Assembly: GCA_001824005.1 (NCBI GenBank)
Contig: MHWG01000004.1
Coordinates: 61,344 to 91,395, forward strand
Length of the DNA: 30,052 bases
Origin: Candidatus Zambryskibacteria bacterium RIFCSPLOWO2_01_FULL_47_14
GTDB lineage: Bacteria > Patescibacteria > Paceibacteria > UBA9973 > Zambryskibacteraceae
Reading direction: 5' to 3'
Shown here piece by piece: positions 5,919 through 13,347 of the stretch. The notes below the pieces were generated by a model. It was not told the origin of the DNA. It ran no database searches and saw only the letters and a program-made list of their open reading frames with translations. Position numbers and translations under genes: made by a program. Every line of letters starts with the position of its first letter. Position 1 is the first letter of the stretch.

Positions 5919-6922
5919 ATTCCACAGAGAAAAAAATACGGATAGCCATCAACGGCTTCGGCCGAATCGGCAGGGCATTTTACAAACTGGCTTCGAGCAT
6001 TCCGGAGCTTGAGGTTGTAGCGGTAAACGACCTGGGCGACAGGGAGAATCTCGAGTATCTTTTAAAACATGACAGCGTTTACGGCATGTGGGATGGCAGC
6101 TTCAAGGCGCAGTTTATTTCCGAAAAAGATCCTGCCACGCTTCCTTGGAAAGATTTGGACATCGACATAGTCGTCGAGTCATCCGGAGCATTCGAGAATT
6201 ATGAGAGAGCGCGGCCGCACCTCACCGCCGGCGCGAAGCGTGTAGTCATTACCGCGCCGGCTAAGGATGAGGATTCGGACGATGCCAAAACCGTGCTTAT
6301 GGGTATAAATGAAGATGATCTTAATGTTTGCAAGATTACTTCGAATGGCTCTTGCACCACCAATTCGGCATCGCCGCTTATGCAGATTCTCTCCGAGAAA
6401 CTCGGTATAAAGAAAGCTTTTCTCAATACTGTGCACGGCTATACCGCGACGCAGTCCTTAACTGACTCTACAACGAAAGGTGCAGACTTCCGCCGCGGGC
6501 GAGCGGCGGCGATCAACATCGTGCCTTCCACAACTGGCGCGGCCATTGCCGTCGGCCGCGCGGTGCACGAGCTTCTGGGCAAGTTTGACGGTGTTGCCAT
6601 GCGCGTGCCCGTCTCGACCGGATCGCTATCTTCGATTTGTTTTGTTTCGAAACGGGACACTACTCCCGAGGAAATCAATTCGATGCTTGAGGAGTCGGCC
6701 AAAGAGGATAGATGGCAGGGAATTTTTACCACTACCCGCGAACAGATTGTCTCGACCGACATTATCGGCAACAAGCACGCTGCCATCGCCGACCTCTCGC
6801 TTACGCATGTTACCCAAGGCGATCTCTGCGCCGTTTACTCCTGGTATGACAACGAGATGGGGTACACGAACACACTTGTCCAGCATGTACTAAAGCTTGG
6901 ACAAACCTTAAATGAAAATTAA
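5915..6922 (+). CDS. gap: Glyceraldehyde-3-phosphate dehydrogenase
   Basis: GAPDH oxidises and phosphorylates glyceraldehyde 3-phosphate to 1,3-bisphosphoglycerate with NAD(P)+ in glycolysis. The 335-residue protein has the dinucleotide-binding NGFGRIGR (13-20), the AVNDL segment with Asp39 (the acidic residue that usually favours NAD+), the active-site SNGSCTTN with nucleophile Cys147, and the base His174 in TVHGYT. Two positions differ from the common pattern: SNGSCTTNSASP instead of SNASCTTNCLAP, and STTGAAIAV instead of SSTGAAKAV. Length is normal. It overlaps the DUF192 gene by 4 bases and rpiB by 11, so it opens a tightly coupled carbon-metabolism run. Confidence 0.98.
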   Translation: MNSTEKKIRIAINGFGRIGRAFYKLASSIPELEVVAVNDLGDRENLEYLLKHDSVYGMWDGSFKAQFISEKDPATLPWKDLDIDIVVESSGAFENYERARPHLTAGAKRVVITAPAKDEDSDDAKTVLMGINEDDLNVCKITSNGSCTTNSASPLMQILSEKLGIKKAFLNTVHGYTATQSLTDSTTKGADFRRGRAAAINIVPSTTGAAIAVGRAVHELLGKFDGVAMRVPVSTGSLSSICFVSKRDTTPEEINSMLEESAKEDRWQGIFTTTREQIVSTDIIGNKHAAIADLSLTHVTQGDLCAVYSWYDNEMGYTNTLVQHVLKLGQTLNEN

Positions 6923-7382
6923 AAATTCTAAATTGAAAATTTACATAGGTTCCGATCACGCCGGATTTGAGCTGAAAGGGAAATTAATTGAGTTTCTGAA
7001 AAATCTCGGCCACGAAGTCGAAGACAAGGGAGCATATTCACTTGATCCGCAAGATGACTACCCGGACTTCGTTAAGCCTGTTGCTGAAGCGGTTTCTAAA
7101 GACCCAAATTCTAGGGGTATTGTTTTAGGTGGGTCAGGTCAAGGAGAGGCGATTTGTGCGAATAAATTCAAAGGTATTAGAGCCATGACATACTATGCAC
7201 CAAGCAGAGGAGAAGTTTCAATAATTAAAGATTCAAGAAGCCATAACGATTCAAATATTTTATCCCTTGGAGCAAGATTTCTCGAAGCTAATGAAGCTCT
7301 CGAAGCTACGAGGCTCTGGCTCGAAACCCCCTTCTCCAGCGACGAACGACATGTAAGAAGAATTAGCAAACTCGACATATAA
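6912..7382 (+). CDS. rpiB: Ribose-5-phosphate isomerase B, Glu-type
   Basis: RpiB interconverts ribose 5-phosphate and ribulose 5-phosphate in the non-oxidative pentose-phosphate pathway. The 156-residue protein shows the family's GSDHAGFELK (13-22), the phosphate loop GGSGQGE (73-79), and RSHNDSNILSLGARF (109-123) with the His/Asn/Asp residues of the active site. The catalytic Cys of the E. coli type (CGTGIG) is replaced by Gly73, while Glu79 lies where the Mycobacterium tuberculosis type has its catalytic Glu (GGSGNGE), so this belongs to the Glu-dependent subgroup. The start overlaps gap by 11 bases; the alternative of a later start would remove the first strand. Confidence 0.95.
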   Translation: MKIKNSKLKIYIGSDHAGFELKGKLIEFLKNLGHEVEDKGAYSLDPQDDYPDFVKPVAEAVSKDPNSRGIVLGGSGQGEAICANKFKGIRAMTYYAPSRGEVSIIKDSRSHNDSNILSLGARFLEANEALEATRLWLETPFSSDERHVRRISKLDI

Positions 7383-7383
7383 T
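7378..7383 (+). promoter_or_regulatory. -10-like element (TATAAT) containing the rpiB stop codon
   Basis: TATAAT includes the TAA stop of rpiB (7380-7382) and ends 6 bases before the ATG at 7390. The arrangement is the same as at 3020 and 3564. It is inferred to allow separate leaderless expression of the rpe/transketolase block. Confidence 0.4.
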
Positions 7384-7389
7384 ATCTAC

Positions 7390-7950
7390 ATGAACGAAAT
7401 CATACCAGCTATTTTGCCGACTGATCCGGAGGACTTGGTAAGACAGGTTGATACGCTTCCCTTGGAGATTCCTTTTATACATTTTGATGTGGTGAGCGAC
7501 GATGATAATTGGACTCCAATTGACAAAGATTTCGAAGTGCATCTTATGGTAGAGAATCCCGGCGAGGTGGCTAATAAGTGGATCGAGCGAGGAGCCAAGA
7601 GGGTGATAGTCCACAGCATTGACGACACGCTGGTGAAGTGTCGGGAGAAAGCTGAAATTGGCATCGCCATAGAGATAGACAAAACTATTGAAGAATTCAG
7701 CGCGTTTCTCGACTTTGTGGATTTCATCCATCTTATGTCTATTAAGGAAATCGGCCACCAGGGGCACCCCTTCGACGACAGAGTTTATGAGAGAATAAAG
7801 GAGGCGAAGAAAAAGTTTCCACACTTGCCTGTAAGTGTCGACGGCGGCATTACACTCGAGAATTATAAGAAGCTTCAGGAAACTGGTGCCGACCGGCTGA
7901 TTGTCGGATCTCATTTCAAAGAAATATGGAACTCACTGACGAGCGCATAA
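7390..7950 (+). CDS. Ribulose-phosphate 3-epimerase-like protein
   Basis: Rpe interconverts ribulose 5-phosphate and xylulose 5-phosphate using a metal in a TIM barrel. The 186-residue protein is short for the family (about 215-225) and diverged, but the four metal ligands are in place: His31 and Asp33 (IHFDVV), His51 (EVHLMVENP) and Asp151 (VSVDGGI). The usual DGxFVPN loop after the first Asp is replaced by SDDDNWTP, and the MSVNPGFGGQ segment by MSIKEIGHQGHP, so substrate handling may differ. Its position between rpiB and transketolase supports the epimerase role. The end overlaps the transketolase start by 25 bases, implying coupled translation. Confidence 0.82.
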   Translation: MNEIIPAILPTDPEDLVRQVDTLPLEIPFIHFDVVSDDDNWTPIDKDFEVHLMVENPGEVANKWIERGAKRVIVHSIDDTLVKCREKAEIGIAIEIDKTIEEFSAFLDFVDFIHLMSIKEIGHQGHPFDDRVYERIKEAKKKFPHLPVSVDGGITLENYKKLQETGADRLIVGSHFKEIWNSLTSA

Positions 7951-8792
7951 AAGAGCTTCAGAGCAAGGCCAACGACATCCGGGTCTCTATTATTGAGTCG
8001 CTTATAAAGGCGGGCTCCGGTCACACAGCGGGGCCCTTGGACATGGCGGACATCTTCACCGTCCTCTTCTTCCACACATTGAACCACAAGCCCAAAAAGC
8101 CCGATTGGCCCGAGCGCGACCGCCTGGTGCTCTCTAACGGCCATATCTGCCCGGTGCTCTACTCGACCATGGCTCACGTTGGATATTTCTCACTCGAAGA
8201 GCTCGGGACGCTTCGCCGTCTCGGTTCACGCCTTCAAGGCCATCCGCACAGAGACTTCCTGCCCATGCTTGAGATGAGCTCCGGGCCGCTCGGCTCTGGC
8301 CTCTCTCAAGCCGTCGGCATGGCGCTAGGAGACAAAATGGATCACGGTCTGACCGGGAAGAGGAGGATTTACGCACTTCTCTCCGATGGCGAGATGGAAT
8401 GCGGACAGACGTGGGAAGCAGCCATGCTTGGAGGCAAAGAGAAGCTTCACAATCTCTGCGCCATAGTGGACAGAAATAATATCCAGATAGACGGTTATAC
8501 CGAGAACGTCATGCCGCTCGAGTCGCTCTCGGAGAAGTGGCGAGCCTGGAACTGGCATGTCATCGAGATCGATGGACACAATATCGAGGAAATCGCGGAC
8601 GCGTTCGAGGCGGCAAAATCAATTTTTGGCCAACCGACGGTCATTATCGCTCACACCATCGCAGGCAAGGGGGTAAAGGAGTTTGAGCGCGATTACCGCT
8701 GGCATGGCAAACCGCCGAACAAAGAAGAAGCGACAATGGCTATAAAAGAGCTCCGCACTCTGGGCGGAAAAATAAAGTCTGAACACGAATGA
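7926..8792 (+). CDS. Transketolase, N-terminal (ThDP-binding) subunit
   Basis: Transketolase moves two-carbon units between sugar phosphates using thiamine diphosphate. Here the enzyme is split in two genes. This 288-residue half carries the pyrophosphate-binding domain: GSGHTAGPL (30-38), SNGHICPVLYS (70-80), GPLGSGLSQAVGMALG (120-135), and the ThDP/metal motif from Asp154 (SDGEMECGQTWEA) to the Asn pair at 184-185. It overlaps the rpe-like gene by 25 bases. The second half follows 24 bases later, and the spacer holds an interspersed repeat. Split transketolases are known in many bacteria and archaea, so this is not a broken gene. Confidence 0.96.
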   Translation: MELTDERIKELQSKANDIRVSIIESLIKAGSGHTAGPLDMADIFTVLFFHTLNHKPKKPDWPERDRLVLSNGHICPVLYSTMAHVGYFSLEELGTLRRLGSRLQGHPHRDFLPMLEMSSGPLGSGLSQAVGMALGDKMDHGLTGKRRIYALLSDGEMECGQTWEAAMLGGKEKLHNLCAIVDRNNIQIDGYTENVMPLESLSEKWRAWNWHVIEIDGHNIEEIADAFEAAKSIFGQPTVIIAHTIAGKGVKEFERDYRWHGKPPNKEEATMAIKELRTLGGKIKSEHE

Positions 8793-8813
8793 TTCGACAA
8801 GCTCACCACAAGT
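8791..8813 (+). repeat. Interspersed repeat (TTCGACAAGCTCACC type) between the transketolase halves
   Basis: The segment ATTCGACAAGCTCACCACAA is the reverse form of the GGTGAGCTTGTCGAA class of short repeats; a related sequence, CCTGAGCCTGTCGAAGG, is inserted at 12294-12310. It fills nearly the whole 24-base spacer between the two subunit genes. Confidence 0.55.
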
Positions 8814-8816
8814 AAA

Positions 8817-9797
8817 ATGCTGAACCCAGATTTAAAATTAAATACAAAACTTTTCGACAAGGATGTCGAGCAAGTGCCGATACGCAGAGGCTTTGGTGAA
8901 GGCTTGCTTGCCGCCGGAGAAAAAAATAAGAACGTCGTGGGACTTTGCGCAGACCTTACGGAATCGACCCAAATGCATTTTTTTGCGGAGAAGTTTCCGC
9001 AGAGATTCGTCGAAATGGGCGTAGCCGAACAAAATATGGCATCTGTCGCCTCCGGCATGGCGGCCATGGGCAAGATTCCTTTCATCAGCTCTTATGCCAT
9101 GTTTTCTCCGGGCAGAAACTGGGAGCAAATTAGGACAACTATTTGTTACAACGACCGACCTGTAAAAATTGCAGGCTCACACACCGGCGTTTCCGTCGGT
9201 CCCGACGGCGGCACGCATCAGGCGCTCGAAGATATTGCCCTTGCGCGTGTTCTGCCAAGGATGGTCGTCATTTCTCCATGCGATGCGATTGAGGCTAGAA
9301 AAGCTACTGAAGCTAGTGTAGCTACGAATACTCCTGTTTACATCCGTCTCGCCCGCGAGAAAACACCTCTTATGACGACTGATAAAACACCTTTTAAAAT
9401 CGGCCAAGCACAAATCTTTTGGAAAGGGAATAAGCCGAAAGTGGGCATCATAGCCACAGGCGCACTTCTCCACCAAGCGCTTCTCTCGGCAAAAGAACTG
9501 AGAGAAAAAAAGATTGAAGTCGATGTCCTGAATCTCTCAACTATCAAACCCTTGGACAGGAAATCACTCGCCGCTCTGGCCAATAGGGTGAAGGGGGTTG
9601 TCACGGTTGAGGAGCACCAAGTTATGGGCGGTATGGGCAGCGCCGTAGCGGAATTTCTCGCAGAGTATAGACCTCTACCCATGCGATTCATAGGAGTGCA
9701 GGACCAATTCGGCCAGTCTGGCACACCGGAAGAACTCATCGCCCACTACGGCATGGATGCAAAAGCAATCGTCGACGCGGTAAAAGAATTAATTTAA
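8817..9797 (+). CDS. Transketolase, C-terminal subunit
   Basis: This is the pyrimidine-binding and C-terminal half of the split transketolase, expected to form the active enzyme with the product of 7926-8792. The 326-residue protein has the conserved catalytic glutamate in VEMGVAEQNM (Glu71), the segment ISSYAMFSPGRNWEQIRTT that closes the active site, and the C-terminal domain with KVGIIATGA, VLNLSTIKPLD and VVTVEEHQVMGGMGSAV. Length is normal for a stand-alone C subunit. Its 3' end overlaps the convergent PfkB gene by 9 bases, so the two genes share the coding end with no room for a separate terminator. Confidence 0.96.
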   Translation: MLNPDLKLNTKLFDKDVEQVPIRRGFGEGLLAAGEKNKNVVGLCADLTESTQMHFFAEKFPQRFVEMGVAEQNMASVASGMAAMGKIPFISSYAMFSPGRNWEQIRTTICYNDRPVKIAGSHTGVSVGPDGGTHQALEDIALARVLPRMVVISPCDAIEARKATEASVATNTPVYIRLAREKTPLMTTDKTPFKIGQAQIFWKGNKPKVGIIATGALLHQALLSAKELREKKIEVDVLNLSTIKPLDRKSLAALANRVKGVVTVEEHQVMGGMGSAVAEFLAEYRPLPMRFIGVQDQFGQSGTPEELIAHYGMDAKAIVDAVKELI

Positions 9798-10772
9798 AAC
9801 TTTCGTTTCAAATTCCGGTTTGGCGGATTTTAAGTAATCTTCGATTTGGGTGCGGGAGAGGAGACCTTTTTGAGCACCCAGTTGCTGGACGACGGACATG
9901 GCATTTATAGCCGCCCATTTGAGCGCCATTGGTAAGTCTAGACCAAGTGCGATTGCCGCTGTTGTTGTCGAGGCGAAAGCGTCTCCGGCGCCGGTACGGT
10001 CGTAAGCGGGCTTCTGGTCCGGCCAAGCCGGCTGGAAATATATGTTCGCGCCATCGTATGCGTAAGCGCCATTCGGTCCGTCGGTGATGACGACAATTTC
10101 TGGACCCAATTCCTTCACTCTATTTAAAAGTTCCTTAATACCTAAAGTGTCAATATCGAGAATTCTTTCCGCTTCTTCGATGTTGCAGAAGAAAATTTTC
10201 GTCCTTTTATAAATCCCTTTGAGTTCCGAGCTTGCAGAGATTTGAAAAGTGCCTGGCTGGAATGCCAGATTTATTTCAGAATGCTCGTTTAAGTACTTCA
10301 GTATTTCGCTATGATATATCATAGCGCTGGGACCCAACGACGAGAGGTAAGTCCACTTAGGAATGCCAAAGTCTGGTAATTTATAATCGTACTTCTCGTG
10401 TTTGATGAGAATCGTCCGGTCGCTCTCGTACCAGAGCACGTAGTGGTAATTGGATTTCTTGCCGGCATGGACAGTTACGTATTGTGTATCGACATTTGCC
10501 GCTTCAAGCGTCTCGAGGCACTCGTGTCCCAGGCTGTCATCGCCTAAGTTCGAGACCAGAGCGCTTTTGAGTCCAAGTTTGGCCGCCGCTATCGAGGCAT
10601 TGGGGGAGTTGCCGACGGCGCTTATTTCCTCAACAGACTGGTAGGGAATCTTCTCACCGAAGGCCATACAAATCTGGCACTTCTCGTTATTTATATCGCA
10701 ATGGACAGAGGCGTCCTTGAGCTTGATGAAGGCGTCCGTTACGATATCGCCGATCGCTATAAAGTCGTGCAT
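9789..10772 (-). CDS. PfkB/ribokinase-family sugar kinase
   Basis: Ribokinase-fold kinases phosphorylate sugars, sugar phosphates or nucleosides with ATP; the substrate here cannot be named. Starting at the ATG whose complement ends at 10772 gives 327 residues. The opening AIGDIVTDAFI (6-16), the substrate-side GNSPNASIAAAKLGL (54-68), and the ATP/anion-hole signature DRTGAGDAFAS (258-268, catalytic base Asp264) are clear. Residues 21-50 contain an unusual insert with three cysteines (HCDINNEKCQIC), not part of the core fold. The gene converges on transketolase (9-base overlap) and diverges from the aldolase gene with only 16 bases between start codons. Placement among glycolysis and pentose-phosphate genes makes a fructose-phosphate or pentose substrate plausible, but this is inference. 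Confidence 0.9.
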   Translation of the reverse strand: MHDFIAIGDIVTDAFIKLKDASVHCDINNEKCQICMAFGEKIPYQSVEEISAVGNSPNASIAAAKLGLKSALVSNLGDDSLGHECLETLEAANVDTQYVTVHAGKKSNYHYVLWYESDRTILIKHEKYDYKLPDFGIPKWTYLSSLGPSAMIYHSEILKYLNEHSEINLAFQPGTFQISASSELKGIYKRTKIFFCNIEEAERILDIDTLGIKELLNRVKELGPEIVVITDGPNGAYAYDGANIYFQPAWPDQKPAYDRTGAGDAFASTTTAAIALGLDLPMALKWAAINAMSVVQQLGAQKGLLSRTQIEDYLKSAKPEFETKVLN

Positions 10773-10788
10773 TTGATAAAATAATACC
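10773..10788. promoter_or_regulatory. 16-bp divergent start region with overlapping -10-like elements
   Basis: Only 16 bases separate the PfkB and aldolase start codons. On the plus strand TAAAAT (10777-10782, preceded by TGA) ends 6 bases before ATG 10789. On the minus strand TATTAT (10786-10781) ends 8 bases before the PfkB ATG. The two hexamers share 10781-10782, so the polymerases could not occupy both at once. Mutual exclusion is inferred. Confidence 0.5.
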
Positions 10789-11616
10789 ATGACATTGCAT
10801 GAGCGCATTCTAGAGGCGGAGAGAAGAGGGGTGGCTATAGGCCACTTCAATGTTTCCGATTCCGAAGGATTCAAAGCTGTGGTCGAAGGCGCCAGAGAAC
10901 TTAACGTGCCGGTTATTATCGGTGTCTCCGAAGGCGAGAGTGAATTTATCGGTCTTGCGGAAATCATATCTTTGGTAAAAATCGCCCGGGGCAACGGCTT
11001 GCCCGTTTTCATAAACGCGGATCATGTTTATTCTGTCGAGAAGGCTAAGGTCGCCATAGATGCCGGAGTGGACAGCGTCATCATAGATGGCGCGGCAAAA
11101 TCTTTTGAAGAAAATGTGACGATGACAAAAGAGGTGGTCGCGTATGCTAAAGGTCGAACCTTGGTCGAGGGTGAACTCGGATTCATCGGGCAATCAAGCA
11201 AAGTTCTTGAGGAAGTTCCCGCAGGAGTTGCTAAAACAAATCCCGAAGATGCAAAAAAATTTATCAAGGAAACAGGTATTGACCTATTTGCGCCCTCCGT
11301 CGGTAATATCCACGGTATGGTGAGGAGCGGTGAACCGGAGCTCGACATATCCCTGATCGCTGGTTTACGAGCGGCACTTAATGTGCCGCTCGTACTCCAC
11401 GGCGCTTCAGGCAATTCTGATCAGAATCTCCTCGAAGCGATCGAGGCCGGTATTTCTGTAATCCACATCAACACCGAGCTTCGCTTGGCATACAAAGAAG
11501 GTGTGGAGGAAGGCATCAAGTCAGGCGAGATCGCTCCGTACAAATTTATGAAGGAGGCGGTAGAAGAAATGAAGGCGGTGGTAGTCGCGCGGCTAAAACT
11601 TTTCAACAATTTATGA
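10789..11616 (+). CDS. fba: Fructose-bisphosphate aldolase, class II
   Basis: Class II (zinc) aldolase cleaves fructose 1,6-bisphosphate to dihydroxyacetone phosphate and glyceraldehyde 3-phosphate, or the reverse; GatY/KbaY-type tagatose aldolases are close relatives. The 275-residue TIM-barrel protein has the early GHFNVSD (18-24), the catalytic Asp and zinc His in INADHVYS (Asp78, His79), VEGELGFIG (126-134), and the zinc ligands His175 (GNIHGMV) and His204 (VLHGASG). The short length and lack of large insertions fit the smaller class IIB-like forms. The stop overlaps the next gene's ATG by 4 bases (ATGA at 11613). Confidence 0.95.
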   Translation: MTLHERILEAERRGVAIGHFNVSDSEGFKAVVEGARELNVPVIIGVSEGESEFIGLAEIISLVKIARGNGLPVFINADHVYSVEKAKVAIDAGVDSVIIDGAAKSFEENVTMTKEVVAYAKGRTLVEGELGFIGQSSKVLEEVPAGVAKTNPEDAKKFIKETGIDLFAPSVGNIHGMVRSGEPELDISLIAGLRAALNVPLVLHGASGNSDQNLLEAIEAGISVIHINTELRLAYKEGVEEGIKSGEIAPYKFMKEAVEEMKAVVVARLKLFNNL

Positions 11617-13253
11617 GTTCGTTCATGCTCGCTGAGGCCTTAAGGAACGTATTCGGAGGAGAAGTGATCGATGATGAAGAAACGCTCGAGAAGTACAGCC
11701 GGGACGCGAGCCTCTTTAAGGTCAGGCCCAAACTCGTAGTTTATCCCAGGAATGCCGATGATTTGAAGAAGCTTGTCCAATTTGTGCACGAACACAAATT
11801 TTTGGATCCAAATCTTTCTATCACCGTCCGCGCCGCCGGCTCCGACATGTCTGGCGGTCCTCTGGGTGAATCTATCATCGCCGACATCACCAAGCATATG
11901 AATAAAATAGGCGAAATCGAGAATCACAAAGGTTTAACCTCTGTGGTAACAGAACCAGGTGTGTTCTACCGTGATTTCGAGAAGAAAACGCTTGCCAAGA
12001 AGCTCATTTTGCCATGTTACCCGGCCTCCAAAGAGCTCTGTGCCTTAGGTGGCATGATCGCCAACAACTGCGCCGGGGAGATGTCGCTCCGCTACGGCAA
12101 GATGGAGGAGTTCATCGTTGAGAGCAAGTGGATCTTTGCCGACGGCAATGAATACGTAATCAAGCCTGGCGCTATTGACAATGAATACTCACAGAAGATT
12201 TTTGAACTTCTAAAACAAAACGAAGCAGTAGTCCGCGCCGCCAAACCGAATGTCTCGAAAAATTCTGCAGGATATTATCTTTGGAACGTTTACCCTGAGC
12301 CTGTCGAAGGGTTTGAGAGAATCTTCGACCTCAATAAGCTTCTGGTAGGCTCGCAAGGCACGCTCGGCATCATGACAGAGGCCACTGTGAGGCTTGTGCC
12401 GGTTGAGCCAATCTCGGAGCTCTTCGTCATCTTCCTCCGCGATCTTGTTCGGCTGCCTGAACTGATAAACGCCATTCTCCCGACCAAGCCCGATTCGATC
12501 GAATCATACGACGACGCCACCATGAAGCTCGCTCTCCGCTTCTTTCCGGAAATGCTCAAAAGCATGAGACCCAAACACTTCTTATCCCTCGTTTACTCCT
12601 TCATTCCAGAGCTTGGAATGATGCTTAAGACCGGTATTCCGAAAATGATTCTGCTTGTCGAATATTCCGGCACTTCGAAAAAAGAGGTGGACGCAAAGAT
12701 TGTTGGTCTTGAGAAGCTTCTTGCACCATACCATCTGGTTTCCAGAAAGACTCTATCGGAAGAGGAGTCTGACAAGTACTGGACCGTGCGCCGAGAAAGC
12801 TTCAATCTCCTGCGCAAACATGTGCATGGCAAGCGAGTAGCTCCATTCATTGATGATGTAGTGGTCAAACCCGAGGACATGGCGTCATTTCTGCCCAAAC
12901 TGCAAGCGATTCTGGATGAGTACAAGCTAAAATACACCATCGCAGGCCACGCCGGCAACGGCAACTTCCATATCATTCCGCTCATGGATATGAAGGACAA
13001 AGGGAATATCGCGATTATCAAAGAAGCGGGGGAGAGAGTTTATGATCTTGTCCGCGAATACAGAGGATCCATCACCGGCGAACACAACGACGGCATTGTG
13101 CGAACGCCGTACTTGAACAAAATGTATTCGCCAGAAATTCTCAAACTTTTTAGCGAAGTGAAGCACATTTTCGATCCTTTAAGTATCTTTAACCCCGGCA
13201 AAAAGGTTGGCGGCTCGATAGAATATCTCGAATCCCATATAGCGCTGGAATAG
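11613..13253 (+). CDS. FAD-linked oxidase (D-lactate dehydrogenase / GlcD-like)
   Basis: Members oxidise D-2-hydroxy acids such as D-lactate or glycolate to 2-keto acids with FAD. The 546-residue protein has an N-terminal FAD_binding_4 (PCMH) domain (about 35-270), with RAAGSDMSGGPLG, GGMIANNCAGEMSLRYGKM and VGSQGTLGIMTEATVRLVP, and a C-terminal FAD-oxidase C domain (about 290-535) with GHAGNGNFHIIPLM, GEHNDGIVRTPYL and FDPLSIFNPGKK. No Fe-S (CCG) domain is fused. An in-frame interspersed repeat adds about YPEPVEG between KNSAGYYLWN and FDLNKLLVGS. It overlaps the aldolase stop. The electron acceptor and substrate are unknown; pyruvate/D-lactate turnover in a fermentative cell is a reasonable guess. 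Confidence 0.9.
   Translation: MSSFMLAEALRNVFGGEVIDDEETLEKYSRDASLFKVRPKLVVYPRNADDLKKLVQFVHEHKFLDPNLSITVRAAGSDMSGGPLGESIIADITKHMNKIGEIENHKGLTSVVTEPGVFYRDFEKKTLAKKLILPCYPASKELCALGGMIANNCAGEMSLRYGKMEEFIVESKWIFADGNEYVIKPGAIDNEYSQKIFELLKQNEAVVRAAKPNVSKNSAGYYLWNVYPEPVEGFERIFDLNKLLVGSQGTLGIMTEATVRLVPVEPISELFVIFLRDLVRLPELINAILPTKPDSIESYDDATMKLALRFFPEMLKSMRPKHFLSLVYSFIPELGMMLKTGIPKMILLVEYSGTSKKEVDAKIVGLEKLLAPYHLVSRKTLSEEESDKYWTVRRESFNLLRKHVHGKRVAPFIDDVVVKPEDMASFLPKLQAILDEYKLKYTIAGHAGNGNFHIIPLMDMKDKGNIAIIKEAGERVYDLVREYRGSITGEHNDGIVRTPYLNKMYSPEILKLFSEVKHIFDPLSIFNPGKKVGGSIEYLESHIALE
12291..12314 (+). repeat. In-frame interspersed repeat (CCTGAGCCTGTCGAAGG type) in the oxidase gene
   Basis: TACCCTGAGCCTGTCGAAGG followed by GTTT encodes YPEPVEGF within the FAD-binding domain. 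The CCCTGAGCCTGTCGAAGGG word is a widespread short bacterial repeat, and YPEPVEG is its typical translation. The gene remains open through it. Confidence 0.75.
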
Positions 13254-13293
13254 AGCCATTTTTATCTCTTTACAATTTGATATTAAAATGTGC

Positions 13294-13322
13294 TTGACAA
13301 ATATTCTATATTATGCTAGGAT
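13294..13322 (+). promoter_or_regulatory. Sigma-70-type promoter for the 13348 gene
   Basis: TTGACA (13294-13299), an exact 17-base spacer, then TAGGAT (13317-13322). This is a complete -35/-10 promoter, followed by a leader with the Shine-Dalgarno GAGGAGGT (13335-13342). Confidence 0.75.
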
Positions 13323-13347
13323 AAACACAGACTTGAGGAGGTCTCAG

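Noticed and set aside
7926..9797. Transketolase interrupted by a frameshift
   Set aside because: The halves end and start at the natural domain border, have separate start and stop codons, and split transketolases are established.
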